A DNA stretch of 64,000 bases from Rhabdophis nuchalis (GCA_039707465.1 CM077647.1:43833110-43897109), one strand, 5' to 3'; positions 53,441 through 64,000 are shown, numbered from the stretch's first letter. The notes: generated by a model from the sequence alone, not told the origin. Made by a program: numbers and translations.

Positions 53441-55299
53441 TAATTCACACATCATGCTAAGTTGTAATTGCCATATCAGAGTTTACTGAGTAGACTCCAA
53501 GTGGCCAAGTTTACACATGACACATCCACAAATCAGACAAGCCTAGTGTCTTTAGCCAGTGAGGTAGAACAGGAATGACAGCAAAATATAAGAAAATAAT
53601 TCTAAACTAAAACCACTCTTAATCCATATACATTGTTCAAAAATTTTACAAAAGTCATGAAAGCAGCTATACAATGACTTATTTCTCATATTCTGCAGAA
53701 ATAAGGCAGAAGAGACAACATTAGCATAAAATATATTATTTTACCCTCCAAAATAAGCTTGAATAATTCAGCAGACTTTTAAGAAAAAGAAAAGATTTCA
53801 TGATCTTCAAAAGTTATTAATCAATTTCATTAGCCAGGTTTCATCAGCCCACATACAGATCAGAATAAAATTTTGCAGTAGCAGCCACAGTCAAGGGTTT
53901 GAATTTCTTCCTTGCATAAGACCCCCTTAAGAACTGCAGGAACTCCAATCCCAATGGTGACTTTTTAGTCACTAATATATACAGGCTATCTTGGAAGAAG
54001 TCTGAATTCATTAACTCTTCTGAGCATATGTATTTTTCCTTCCAATACCAGTATCTTAGCTACATATGCATAGTTAGAATTTCCAGTTTCCTGGGAAAGT
54101 GATAGATATTCTTAGTTACATTTTAAACTCCGTCTCATTTTATCAAAATTTACAGATTCTCCTTCAAAAAAGAAAGATTCGATTCTTTGAGGTGCTGGAT
54201 GATCTTGAATGAAACATGAAACTATTTGGTAATGTTTGAAATATTGTCAAGACAAATTGTGACAAGTCTCAAATGAATAATTGATGTATAATATACAAAA
54301 TTGTAGGGAAGCAAGCTATTCCTATGATAAAAGATTCTGATTCTGGCACAAAAACAACGAACTTAGAAAAATGTCTTGACAGAGATAGTATTGACAATGC
54401 ATTTTTTTTTTAAAAAGATCCTTTTATAGCTATAATATGTAAACTAACAAACTGACAAGCTATGTATATTGAGTAGCCTCTCTGGATACCAGCTGGCCTG
54501 GCTGCATGTTTTTCTAATGGTAATGAAGTCACACAGCTGTTAGTACAATCAAATGAGTTCAGATCATCTCTGGCTGAATAGATTGCTACTGACTGGTTTC
54601 TTATTAGGGACCATTGAGCTGGCCTTCGGAAAACTACAGGATTAGATAGGTTTGCATGGTTACAGCAAAGTGTCTTTAAAAATGAGCTTAGGAAAAAAAC
54701 CCACCTTTTTTGCTTATCAATGTTACTTTGTGCTAATCAACTCACAGAAAACCCTAACCCCGCACAAGTAGCCCAAAAAAGAAGAAGAAAAGGAGTGAAA
54801 AACAAGCTTCTATTCACTTGACTGAGGCAACACATATGAATTTCCTGAAGAATACTTCTATTCACTTTTTCTTATGAATAGGAGTATGGGGAAAGAATGA
54901 GCCACTCACACTTTTACCTCTTTCTTTTAGAGTTGAGCATGTGTATATAAAGTTGAAGTGGTATTGATGAAAAATGGCATCCCTGCCCGGATAAATACCT
55001 GTGAAAATAATGTGGTCATGTTACCTTAGATTTGGAATTCTCCTTCAGATCTCAGGTCTTTCAAATTTAAAGCAAACAAACACTATTGTAACACTTGAAA
55101 TGTCTACCAAATTCACTCATTTTTGAGCAGTAGTAATCATAGTTACAAACTCCTGCAAAAAAACTCAGCTTTTTCTTCCTGTCATTTATTGGTCTATCCT
55201 GTAAGCCATTTATGACATTCCTTATTTTATTATGCTGAGTGATCCAGAATTTACAGTTATTCACAATTATAGGACATATTCTAAATTGACAAAGAAAAG
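53441..55299. other. Intronic DNA without recognised gene
   Basis: AT-rich; no exon or repeat family recognised. Short GA-rich run (GAGGAAAAGAGAAGAGAGGAG) at about 55301 marks its right side. Confidence 0.4.
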
Positions 55300-55992
55300 A
55301 GAGGAAAAGAGAAGAGAGGAGAGGAGAGACATTTTCCTTCTTGATCTGTTTTAGTAGGCAGCAGCATGTCGGCTGCTCTGCCTTAGCTTGGAAGCTAACT
55401 TTGTTTATTTATATCCAACCATTATTACTATTCTGTGGTTAATCTTTGGTGAGATTCACAGTCTTTGGGGCTGGTTGGTAGCTCAACAGCTCGAGTCCTA
55501 ACCAAGGACCTAGGAACTGTTAAGGTAACGTTGGAGGATACACGTTGTTCCAAGTAGGGTGGTTTTTTGTGCTTTCAATTAATAAATTCAGTTCAGCTTT
55601 TATTTTACCAAACAGCTTCAAATCATCCATGTACATCAAGTGTGAAATTTTCAGTCCTTTCTTCACAAGTTCATATCCACAGTTCATCTTCTTCAAAATG
55701 ATTGTAAGTGGTAGCATTGAGAGTATAAAAAGTAGGGGTGAAAGAGAATCACCCTGGAATATGCCTCGTTTAATTTCAACTTCACCCAGTTCTTCTTCAT
55801 TAGCCATAAGTTTCATTTTCCAGAGTTTCATTGAAGATTCCATGAATTTTTGTATGTTGTGGTGATGCCAAAGATTTCCAGGCATTTCTTGATGCAGTTA
55901 TGGGGAACTGAATCAAACGATTTCTTATAGTCTATCCAAGCCATGAACAGGTTGGTTCGTCTTTTCTTTGAATTCTTTAGGATTAGCTTGTA
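55300..55992 (-). mobile_element. R4/Dong-like LINE reverse transcriptase fragment
   Basis: Minus-strand reading: AWIDYKKSFDSVPHN (near 55945-55900), EIFGITTTYKN, then 55885-55520 with VEIKRGIFQGDSLSPLLFIL (~37), LTIILKKMNCGYEL, and catalytic YMDDLKLFGK (~89). GIFQGDSLSPLLF and YMDD are characteristic of R2/R4-type reverse transcriptases. Coding stops matching after LLIEST and joins a non-coding segment (55300-55545). 5'-truncated at about 55992. The downstream endonuclease region is found separately at 57775-59180. Confidence 0.72.
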
Positions 55993-56387
55993 AATCAGCA
56001 GTTGTTGTTGTTATTGTTATTATTATTACTACTATTATTATCTATATAAATAAAAATGTAAAATAGTTTGCACAAATCCACTAATTTCAAAAACTACTGG
56101 ATCGATTTACCTCAATTTTTCACACAATGTTCACAAGGACTTCCGATAATAGAATACCAACTCATTTTTTGCCTAGCACACATGTGTCATGTGCAAGGTA
56201 CACAAATGTAAAATGTACCCACTGATCATGTTTTCACCTCCCTATAGCCCTGCCCATCAGACTGCTTTTCAACTGTCAATGTTGGAAGAGGCCTCATATG
56301 GAGGCCTCTTAGGGCCAAAAAGGCACTGGATAGCAAACTCCCAGGTGGCCCATAGAGAGAGAGTGGGGGGGGGGAGAGAAATACAGT

Positions 56388-57102
56388 TTAATAAAAGAGG
56401 GACTAGGGGAGACATGATAGCAGCCTTCCAATATCTCAGGGGTTGCCACAAAGAAGAGGGAGTCAAGCTATTATCCAAGGCACCTGAGGGCAGAACAAGA
56501 AGCAATGGGTGGAAACTAATCAAGGAGAGAAGCAACTTAGAACTGAGGAGAAATTTCCTGGCAGCTAGAACAATTAATCAGTGGAACAGAAGTTGCCTCC
56601 AGAAGTTGTGAATGCAAGTCCAACACTCCAAGTCTTTATGAATATGTTGGGTAGCCATTTGTCTAAAATGGTTTAGGGAATGATGGCTAACCTTTTTTGG
56701 CTCACATGCCAAAAGCAGGGGGAGTGCAGGGGCGATGTGCACAGGTATGCCACATCCATAATGCTATGTGCATGACCCCCTGCATTTGGCATGCTTTTTA
56801 CATCCTCCCCAGGCTCCACAGGCTTTATAGGAGCCTGGGGAGGGTGAAAACAGCCTTCCCCCACCTCCAGAAGGCAAAAAACGGCCTCAAAAGAAGGCCT
56901 AAATCAACTGGCCAGGGCACACATACACACTGAAGCTTACAGGGCAATGCCTTGCATGCCCTAAGAAATGGTTCTGTGTGCCACCTGTGGCACCCATGCC
57001 ATAGGTTCGCCATCATGGGTATAGGGCTTCCTGCCTAGGCAGGGAGTTGGACTAGGTGACCTCCAAGGTCCCTTCCAACTCTGCTATTGTATTATTGTAT
57101 TA
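56388..57102 (+). mobile_element. CR1 3' end nested in Helitron
   Basis: TRGDMIAAFQYLRGCHKEEGVKLLSKAPEGRTRSNG and LIKERSNLELRRNFLAARTINQWN match the C-terminus of the CR1 at 4489-5979. The 3' UTR (GGAGTTGGACTAGGTGACCTCCAAGGTCCCTTCCAACTCTG) and a TATTGTATTATTGTATTA tail follow. It is itself interrupted by a hAT-like MITE (56679-57018). Confidence 0.85.
56679..57018. mobile_element. hAT-like MITE nested in CR1
   Basis: Inverted ends AATGATGGCTAACC and CATGATGGCGAACC (complement of the right end). Flanked by GTTTAGGG and GTATAGGG (56671-56678 and 57019-57026; 7 of 8). Removing it restores a continuous CR1 3' UTR. Same family as 43718-44058. Confidence 0.75.
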
Positions 57103-57655
57103 CATAGATAGATAGAGGGATAGATAGAGAGGGAGAAATACGGTAGATAGGTAGGTAGGTAGGTAGGTAGGTAGGTAGGTAGGTAGGTAGGTAGAGGGAG
57201 AAAGGAAGAAATATAGTAGGTAGGTAGGTGGATAGATAGATAGGGAGAAATACAGTAGGTAGGTAGGTAGGTAGGGGGATAGATAGATAGGGAGAAATAC
57301 AGTAGGTAGGTAGGTAGAGGGAGAAAGGGAGAAATATAGTAGGTAGGTAGGTAGGTAGGTAGGCAGGCAGGCAGGTGGATAGAAGATAGGGAGAAATACA
57401 GTAGGTAGGTAGGTAGGTGTATAGATAGAGAGGGGGAAATACAGTAGGTAGGTAGGTAGGTAGAGGAATAGAGAGGGAGAAATACAGTAAGTAGGTAGGT
57501 AGAGGGATAGAGAGGGAGAAATACAGTAGGTAGGTGGATAGAGGGAGAAAAGAAGAAATACAGTAGGTAGGTAGGTAGAGGGATAGATAGGGAGAAATAT
57601 GATAGGTAGGTAGGTAGAGGGATAGATAGAGAGGGAGAAATACAGTAGGTGCAGG
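57103..57655. repeat. GTAG/GATA minisatellite in Helitron
   Basis: Array of GGGAGAAATACAGTAGGTAG-type segments separated by GTAG and GATA runs, spacing about 40-80 bp. A leftover of the same array (GGGGGGAGAGAAATACAG) lies left of the CR1 insertion at 56366-56387, so CR1 inserted into the array. The same composite unit makes up the array at 2421-3193. Confidence 0.9.
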
Positions 57656-57774
57656 TGTAGATCTATACACAGATTGGTTGGCCATTTAACCAGACTGGGC
57701 CACAGCAACGCGTGGCCGGGTATAGCTAGTTATTAATAAACATGAAACTCAGCCAACTCAACATTTAAAAATGC

Positions 57775-59180
57775 ATTACAAATACCATTGACTGGTGCTA
57801 ACGGTTTGCTGCTAGCATCCTAGGTATCAACCTAGTACCTTCTTAAAATATAAGATGTTCCAACTAGCACAGTTTTTTGCAGTTCTGCTGGTGTTATTGT
57901 AGGAAGCTGTAATTTATTGATGTATCTTGTAAAATTCTTGGACATGATGCCAAGTGCCCCGATGACAATGGGTATCACTATTACATGCTTCATCCATAGC
58001 CATGTAATTTCGATGGCCAGGTCACGATATTTCATTATTTTTTCTAGTTCTTTTTCTTCAACTCTGGCATCTCCAGGAACAGCAATATCAATAAGCTGTA
58101 CATTTCGGCCCTGTACAACCGTGATATCTGGTGTGTTGTGCTCCAAATGATGATCCATTTGTATTAAAAAGTCCCACAAGATCTTCACCTTCTCATTTTC
58201 GATAATTTTTTCCACTTTATGTTCCCATGACTTTCTGGATACAGGTAAATCATATTTTTTACATAATGACTAGTGGGTTAATTTAGCAACTCTGTCGTGT
58301 CTAGCTTTGTAATCAGTTTGTGCAATTTTTCTGCATTCACATATTAAATGTTTCATCTTTGTTATTGCAAAGTCGGCAGTTTTGATTGTCTGTGGATTTT
58401 TGTATCTTCCCTTTCATAGCATTAGTTTGTAGTGCTTGTTCTTGAGCTGACAGTATTAAACCTTCCGTTTGTTTCTTGATAGTCCCCGTCTTAAGCCATG
58501 TCCATGTCAAGTTGTCATCACATTTTCCTTCAATGTTTTTCAAGTTCTGTCCATTCAAAGCTTTGTTTTCCTTCTATTTAATCTGTCATCCAGCTGTTTT
58601 TTCTTATATTCTGCCTTTGTTTCTGTTGTTTTTATGCTGTTCTCTATTTTCACAGCCTGCAGTAATTTTTCTGTACCTTGGTTCACATAATCATTCAGAC
58701 TTCATTTTTCTTCTTCTAGAGTTTGATGGATTTGCAATAGCCCCCTGCCCCCTATTTTTCTTGGCAGGTACAATCTCTCGATGTCACTTCATGGATGTAA
58801 AGGATAGTACATATTCAAAAGTTTTTGTGTTTTCTGGTCCACGTTTTCCATTCAACCAAAGTCCAGTTGATGATTCCAGCTGAATAGCGTATTACTGGAA
58901 CTGCCCATGTATGAATGGCTTTAATTATGTTTCCAGCATTCAGCTTTGATTTTAATATTTTGCGGACCCTCCTTTGTCTTTCTTTTGCATTGACTCTTTG
59001 ACTGTTCCATTCAAAATGTTATCTGCTTCCAATATGCCTAGGTACTTGTAACCATCACCCTTTGCTAATGCTTTCACTATATTTCCATTTCCCAGTTCTA
59101 TTCCTTCCGTTTTTCCTTTTTTCCTTGCTGCATGGATAATATAGCACGTTTTTCAAGTCCAAAATTCATTTTGATGTCAC
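57775..59180 (-). mobile_element. R4/Dong-like LINE, 3' half with endonuclease
   Basis: Minus-strand, 5'-truncated at about 59180. It reads from just after the palm (SSDIKMNFGLEKRA near 59175) through a decayed thumb, the cysteine region (NCRLCNNKDETF, near 58380) and RHDRVAKLTH, to the restriction-like endonuclease at 58215-57832. Stops and shifts are frequent in the first half. The 3' tail is TTA-rich and was split by the Helitron. Confidence 0.75.
57832..58215 (-). pseudogene. R4-type restriction-like endonuclease domain
   Basis: 127 open residues: KVKILWDFLIQMDHHLEHNTPDI (~9), VQLIDIAVPGDARVEEKE (~39), EKIMKYRDLAIEI (~58), VIPIVIGALG (~79), LQLPTITPAELQKTVL. The PDI...LIDIAVPGD...EK..KY series fits the PD-(D/E)XK nuclease that R2/R4-clade LINEs use to cut target DNA instead of an APE-type nuclease (family knowledge). 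Upstream coding (LPVSRKSWEHKVE) continues without a stop to about 58255, then a stop interrupts. Confidence 0.75.
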
Positions 59181-59182
59181 TG

Positions 59183-59235
59183 CTGAACTTTATTGTTGTT
59201 GTTATTGTTGTTATTGTTGTTATTGTTGTTATTAA
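59183..59235. repeat. (TTG/TTA)n microsatellite
   Basis: Alternating TTG and TTA units between the R4 fragment and a Penelope-like 3' end; probably the tail of the latter. Confidence 0.9.
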
Positions 59236-59400
59236 AATAACTCAATGCAGTGAACATAACTAAGACTCCTAAAGGTGCTTTTTCAAGAGGCAACTGGATT
59301 TTCTGGTTTTTCTTTGAAGACATTTCTCTTCTCATCCAAGAACTGAGTAAACTTCTTGGATTTCCCAAAGTCCAATTGAAAAACTATATTTGGGGAAACT
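59236..59400 (-). mobile_element. Penelope-like 3' end, copy a
   Basis: Minus-strand reading SSWMRREMSSKKNQKIQLPLEKAPLG matches the SWMRNEMSSRKKKKVQMPVET frame at 61330-61495. The DNA motif (TTGGATGAGAAGAGAAATGTCTTC) recalls the conserved end of Penelope-like elements. Clade from memory. Confidence 0.5.
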
Positions 59401-59499
59401 ATGGATGACTAAGAATTTTCATAGACATTTAGCTATGCACTTTGGGATGACATCATTTTAATGGTGCAGAAGTATGAAGGGATTTCAGAAAAAGTTCAG

Positions 59500-59715
59500 G
59501 CTACAGGAACCATTTGCACTTCAATTTGAGATGCAAACAACACAGACTCATCCCCAACAGTCTGTACCTATATTCAATAGTAAAGAGCAGAGAACATCCT
59601 GCAGAAACCACAGCTACAACTTCTCAATGAAAGAATAAGACAGTTGAGCTGAAGAAGCTTCTTGGATCCAGTTACCTCTTTAAGAATCACCTTTGGGGCA
59701 ACTATGACCTGCATG
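59500..59715 (+). mobile_element. Penelope-like 3' end, copy b
   Basis: Plus-strand TGAGCTGAAGAAGCTTCTTGGAT followed by CCAGTTACCTCTTTAAGAATCACCTTTGGGGCAACTATGACCTGCATGAC. This is the same terminal module as copy a in opposite orientation, missing the GAAATGTCTTC part. Ends next to an (AT)n run at 59719-59742. Confidence 0.5.
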
Positions 59716-59742
59716 ACTATATATATATATATATATATATAG

Positions 59743-61329
59743 TATTTCCACATAACAGGAGAGCTGTTTGGACATCATGTTTAGATAAGGAGGCGAAGCT
59801 AGTTTGCCATTCTATATCAGATATACATGTGTTTATTATGTTGACTACCTGATTACAGATTAGCAAATGAAGGATTTCCAAATATAATACAAATGAATGT
59901 TGGTTTTCCATCATTACTTTCACGTGTATGGTAGTAATAGTATGTGAGAAAGATTTTGATAGATAGGAAAAGAGATGCTGCCTAGGGAGTAGTCAGATAA
60001 GAGTTAGCTAGCTACAACTGTATAGTGGGTAAAGCAAGAGGCTCAGAAAGAAATCTCCCTAAATTCTTAGGTGATAAAGATGACAACAGGAGAATTGTAC
60101 TTTCAGACTTCCAACATTCTGGTAATGTAGCTTGATAATAAAGTGAAATTAATTTATCTTGTTGTGTTTTAGTCTGGACTACCTGCAACCAAAATACTTC
60201 TTAAAATATCAAATCATTCACATGGTGAGGTTGAGTCAAATGTTAGCATCTGCTTGCCCTTCCATATTGACACATAGCTGTTTTATTGCCTGTTCCATCA
60301 GAAATATTATGTTTGCATGTCTAAGCAGTTAAAGGCAATCAGGAATAGTCTTCAAAGTAGACTCATGAACATTTCAAAAGACACATTTGCTTTAACAATT
60401 CAAGAGGATGCTGTGCTTCCATTAACCCAGGAATATTCACAGACTGTTAGGGGAACAAAGTCAATATGGTGGTTACGATGATGTATTGTATATAAAAAAG
60501 GTGAAGCTGTACTTAACAAAGCTCTGACTTCCCTTTCATATTGCATCCATTCTCTGAGGAATTATGAACATTTGGTTTTAATTCTCATAAATCTATGAAG
60601 TTTTCACATGATTGTGAACATAACTATCAACTACACCTACAGACTTAGAGCCATATTACTACAGGGGCCACAAGAGAATCTTGTCCCATGAGATGGCACG
60701 TGCAATCTTTTGTATTTATAACTACATCAATTACTGTTGGCACAGGTTTAACCAATTTGTAAGCCGGCACTATGCCATGTGAACAGATGGCATGAGGTAG
60801 GCAGCCAAACAGCCACGTATGTGCATCACTTGTGGGTAGAGATGGCACTATTCCCAGCCATGAAGTTCCAAACAGTTGTCCATCCTAATCTTCAGACTTA
60901 TGCTTGTAATGAATAATCACTATAAACTAGATTAACTTTCAAATTATATATTAAATATGTTCTTGTGCAAGGATATTTTATTGTAAAAATGAAGATAAAA
61001 TTAACTTTTTTCCCACTTAGAGAATAATTAATTTTACTTTTGTATTACACCACCCTTCACAATAAAATCAGCCAAATTTCTTTGAATCCGATCACCGGAG
61101 AATTTCCCTATTGTGATGGAATGCAGAAACTGTATGGTAATTCTACAGACTTTTTCCCCTTTTTTTTCATCCACTAGAATAAGGACTATAAATGAATTTA
61201 AAGAAACGTCAGGTCAATGGCTTTGTATGGCTTTTTCCAGTGCTTATCTTTTTTTCATTGTATATATTGCAAGAATGGATATAATTATTAGCAAGAATCA
61301 ATTCATACATGAATGGAATACCAAAATAA
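59743..61329. other. AT-rich intronic DNA
   Basis: No gene or repeat family recognised. Short open frames up to 75 codons have no recognisable domain. Confidence 0.4.
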
Positions 61330-61495
61330 TCCAAAGGTGATTTTTTTAGTTTCAACAGGCATCTGGACTTTCTTCTTTTTCCTTGAGGACATTTCATTTC
61401 TCATCCAAGAAGCTTCTTCAGCTCTGACTGGATGGAATGGAGGGATCCTTTGGGACAACCATGTCCTGGATGACTGAAAGTCTCCATAAAACAAA
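61330..61495 (-). mobile_element. Penelope-like 3' end, copy c
   Basis: Minus-strand GAAGAAGCTTCTTGGATGAG, then AAATGAAATGTCCTCAAGGAAAAAG and GTCCAGATGCCTGTTGAAAC; same module as copies a and b. A GGATCCCTCCATTCCATCCAG segment precedes it. Confidence 0.5.
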
Positions 61496-61857
61496 TACTG
61501 AAATAATTAAAATAAAGTAAAATATGCCAAACTATGGCTGAGGAAGTAATAACTAACACTGTCTCTCTTTCTATTTTTGTTTTAACTTGCCTATTGTTTT
61601 AATTTGGTCATAAAATGCTTTTTCCAGTTTCATTAGAAGGCAAATTATGGCTTCTGAGAACTCAGAAGTAGTTTTAAAGAGAAAAAGAATCATGTCAGAT
61701 ATCACCATAATCCATTGAATAAACAACTGACTAAGCTCAATAACATGTAAGTCTATGGTGATTGTGTTCACATAGTCAATGAAAACTAAACAAACTAGGT
61801 TATTGCTTTACATGTGGATGAATCTGACATTGTATGAATAAGGTACCCAAGTCTGGT
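61496..61857. other. AT-rich spacer
   Basis: Nothing recognised. Confidence 0.4.
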
Positions 61858-62284
61858 ATTAATAATAATAATAATAATAATTTAATTTTATATCCCGCTC
61901 TCTCTCCCCGAGGGGACTCGAGGCGGGGCACAGGCAATTAAAAATACAAATAAAACCACAGACAAATACAAAATACAAAGTTAAAAATAAATTAAATTGA
62001 TCCTGCGCTAAAACCCATAAACTAAACTAAAAATTACCCCTAAAAACCCCTAACCTAAAAAGAGACTACCCAAGGCCGGCCAGACGAAAAAAGTGCGTCT
62101 TTAATTTTAAGCGGAAGGAGCGGAGGTCCGTGGTTGTCCTGATATCGGGGGGAAGGTCATTCCAGAGGGCTGGGCCCGCCACAGAGAAGGCCCTTCCCCT
62201 GGGCGCCGCCCGCTGACAAAGTCTAGTGGACGGCACCCGGAGAAGTCCCTCTCTGTGGGAGCGAATCGGCCGTGAGGATGTATG
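61858..62284 (-). mobile_element. L2 LINE 3' end, young-looking
   Basis: (AAT)n tail at 61858-61880, then about 400 bp almost identical to 49265-49665. It ends at GGATGTATGG, truncated within the C-terminal coding region (RSHREGLLRVPSTRLCQ...). Few substitutions separate the two copies by eye. Adjacent right sequence is unrelated. Confidence 0.88.
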
Positions 62285-64000
62285 GTATTGCTAAATTATG
62301 ATTCAGTACTGCCTATGATTAAGACTTGTAATTCTTCTTTAGTAGTCATACTGTTGACTATTCCCTGGGAAAAGTCCCTGGATCAAGATGCATTTCAGCC
62401 TCTAAATTGGTGTAATGAGAAGAAATGTATCACCAGATTCACATTTCACAATAGTATACACTTGAGATTAAATAGGGGGGAAATAATTGTTGGCAATTTT
62501 TTTCCCTTTGGATAAGGGCTGTATGCTATGACTTTTGATTTAACAGTATTATTAATTTAGTGAAATCTTGCTGATGACTTGTTTGACTGACTATATTTCT
62601 AGATGTTATTGTTTAATTATAATAATTGGAGATATTTAGACTGATAGCAAAGACGTTGATACATTATATTTACTATTAAGACAGAAAAGAATTGGTAAAC
62701 TTGGATAATGAATTATGTTATGCATTTTAATATTTACATGATCATTTAATTCACTTTGTACCTTTATATTTATATATACATTTATATCCTTAGCATATAT
62801 TCAAAATGTGACAAGTTCCTGTCTATTTCTTTATTTATCCCTGCTAGATAATAGATACAATTTGTGTCATGAGGTTTTGTTTTATAGTTTAATTGATGTA
62901 TTGATTTATTTATAAACTACTTCAATCACTGAGTAATTCTAGATATCTTCTGTTTTAGCATTAAAGCAACCTCAGAAATCATAGAATACTAAATAGATAA
63001 TAACACATTTCAACACAATAGAAAGAATAATCAATACAAAGTAATTGTAACAATCAAGAATAAAACACCACAGAGAATAAGTCACTGCATTCTATATCAA
63101 GACCTGTTGGAAGAATCATGTTTTCATAGCCTTCCAAAAACCCATCAGGGTCAGGGGTCATAAGAATTTTAGGGTTGCATTGTCCTTATTATATTTACTC
63201 AGCAAACTTTGAAATATAATGCATTTGAAAAACATTTTAATTTACTGGGAAGTTTATATCTGCAGTAGTATTAACACCAAAGCAAAACAAAATCTGTTTC
63301 TAGTAAGCATTCTGTACAGTATAAGATTTTATACTGATTCAATATTTATTTAATAATGCCTAGCTTAAGCAAGTTAGTCTTTAATCATGAAAGGGTTGCT
63401 CAGTTTTCTATATAATATTGTCAAATAGCAACCAACTATTTCCAGAAGAAAGACGTGATAGAAAAGTATGTCGTTCTCAGTATACTTCACTGAGTAAAAT
63501 TCTTTACTATGATACATTTTATTAAAAAAATATTATTTCATATGCAAATAGTAACAAAGGCACACATTCTGAAAACCAGGTAAACACGTTGCATTTTTAG
63601 TCTGGATATTAGCTTTAAAGATAATACAGTTGATAGAAAACCTCAAGAACATAAGCATACATTTGAGGTTTGTTTTATATCCTTCTCTTTAGGACAATTT
63701 TTCCAACCAGGATCCCTGTGATATATTGGAAACTGAATAGCTCAGAGGTTTAAATTTTTTTTACAGATATATGGCTTCAATTAGACAATATCCAGAAACC
63801 TTCTAATGCCTAAGTTGAGCCTGGAACTAAGAGGGTTAATTAAGAACCTTATGCATCTTCTTATGTGATTAGTATTTGATAAGAAATTAGTGGTTCTCCT
63901 GAATGGCATAAAATGACATGCATTTTAACAGGTACAGCTAATGACAGCATATCAATATTTAATAAGGGCCAGTGATTAAGACTGTCTGTACTTTATTATC
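62285..64000. other. AT-rich intronic DNA
   Basis: No gene, RNA gene or clear repeat recognised in the last 1.7 kb. Confidence 0.4.

Larger units (their letters stand above)
56041..57729 (+). mobile_element. Non-autonomous Helitron
   Basis: Starts TCTATATAAATAAAAATG directly after A (56040). Ends with a GGCCAC...GTGGCC hairpin (57698-57717, six-base-pair stem), eight bases, then CTAG (57726-57729) before T (57730). TC start, hairpin, CTRR end and insertion between A and T without duplication are the structural hallmarks of Helitrons (rolling-circle transposons). Flanking sequence on both sides is TTA-repeat, which it split. No Rep/helicase is encoded; the interior holds a minisatellite and a nested CR1. 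Total about 1.69 kb. Confidence 0.82.

Noticed and set aside
57092..57708. ~200-codon minus-strand frames rich in Tyr/Leu/Pro/Thr
   Set aside because: Same minisatellite unit as at 2.4-3.2 kb; low-complexity translation.
61081..61140. Possible exon ending at a GTAATT donor (ITGEFPYCDGMQKLYG reading)
   Set aside because: No convincing acceptor, no recognised protein family, and opposite strand to the DGKB exon.
1..64000. A new defence, toxin or biosynthetic gene system
   Set aside because: No gene cluster, operon or novel multi-gene arrangement exists here; all substantial coding regions are identifiable mobile-element proteins or the single host exon.

Overview
The window looks like intronic DNA from a squamate reptile (snake or lizard; species not determinable by eye). 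It is AT-rich and packed with retrotransposons of several clades: L2, CR1, L1, R4/Dong, RTE-like, Rex1-like and Penelope-like. It also holds pogo/Tigger-like, hAT-like and Helitron DNA transposons, and many simple repeats seeded at LINE 3' tails. No bacterial or viral gene organisation is present. The only host coding sequence recognised is one 65-bp exon on the minus strand (36531-36595). It has clean splice sites and encodes part of the accessory half of the diacylglycerol kinase catalytic region; the peptide fits DGKB best. The window is therefore read as one exon plus more than 36 kb of downstream and more than 27 kb of upstream intron of DGKB, a gene known in vertebrates for very long introns.

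Layout. 0-6 kb: AT-rich DNA, an RTE-like remnant (1.6-2.0 kb), a pogo-like non-autonomous element with a GATA/GTAG minisatellite (2.4-3.8 kb), and a 5'-truncated CR1 LINE with a long open reverse transcriptase frame (4.4-6.0 kb). 6-13.1 kb: a structurally full-length L1 with a 17-bp target-site duplication, whose endonuclease is split by an L2 insertion. 13.1-14.1 kb: a tRNA-like palindrome and a Penelope-like remnant. 15.4-22.1 kb: three L2 copies around old CR1 fragments. 22.1-29.8 kb: two long-TIR MITEs, a tRNA-SINE, ancient L2 scraps and otherwise unannotated intron. 29.8-33.1 kb: an apparently complete pogo/Tigger-like transposon with TA duplications, near-perfect inverted repeats, a 32-bp minisatellite and an intact 440-residue DDD transposase. 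36.5 kb: the host exon. 38.1-43.5 kb: a near full-length L2 interrupted by an ORF1-only L1 (HAL1-like) with its own duplication. 43.7-47.3 kb: three hAT-like MITEs, one long-TIR MITE and a Rex1-like LINE end. 49.1-53.4 kb: two head-to-tail L2 copies. 55.3-59.2 kb: R4 LINE pieces around a Helitron that contains a CR1, which itself contains a hAT-like MITE. 59.2-62.3 kb: Penelope-like ends and a young L2 end.

The genes do not form a pathway. They are independent mobile elements layered by successive insertion, and the nesting gives a relative chronology: L2 into L1 into the flank of CR1; ORF1-only L1 into L2; hAT MITE into CR1 into Helitron. I found no convincing evidence of a new defence, biosynthetic or regulatory system. 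The strongest items for follow-up are the intact pogo-like transposon with a copy of its terminal motif just upstream of the transposase, the ORF1-only L1, a minisatellite shared by two unrelated DNA transposons, and the DGKB exon as a genomic anchor. Clade names rest on motif recognition, not on database searches.
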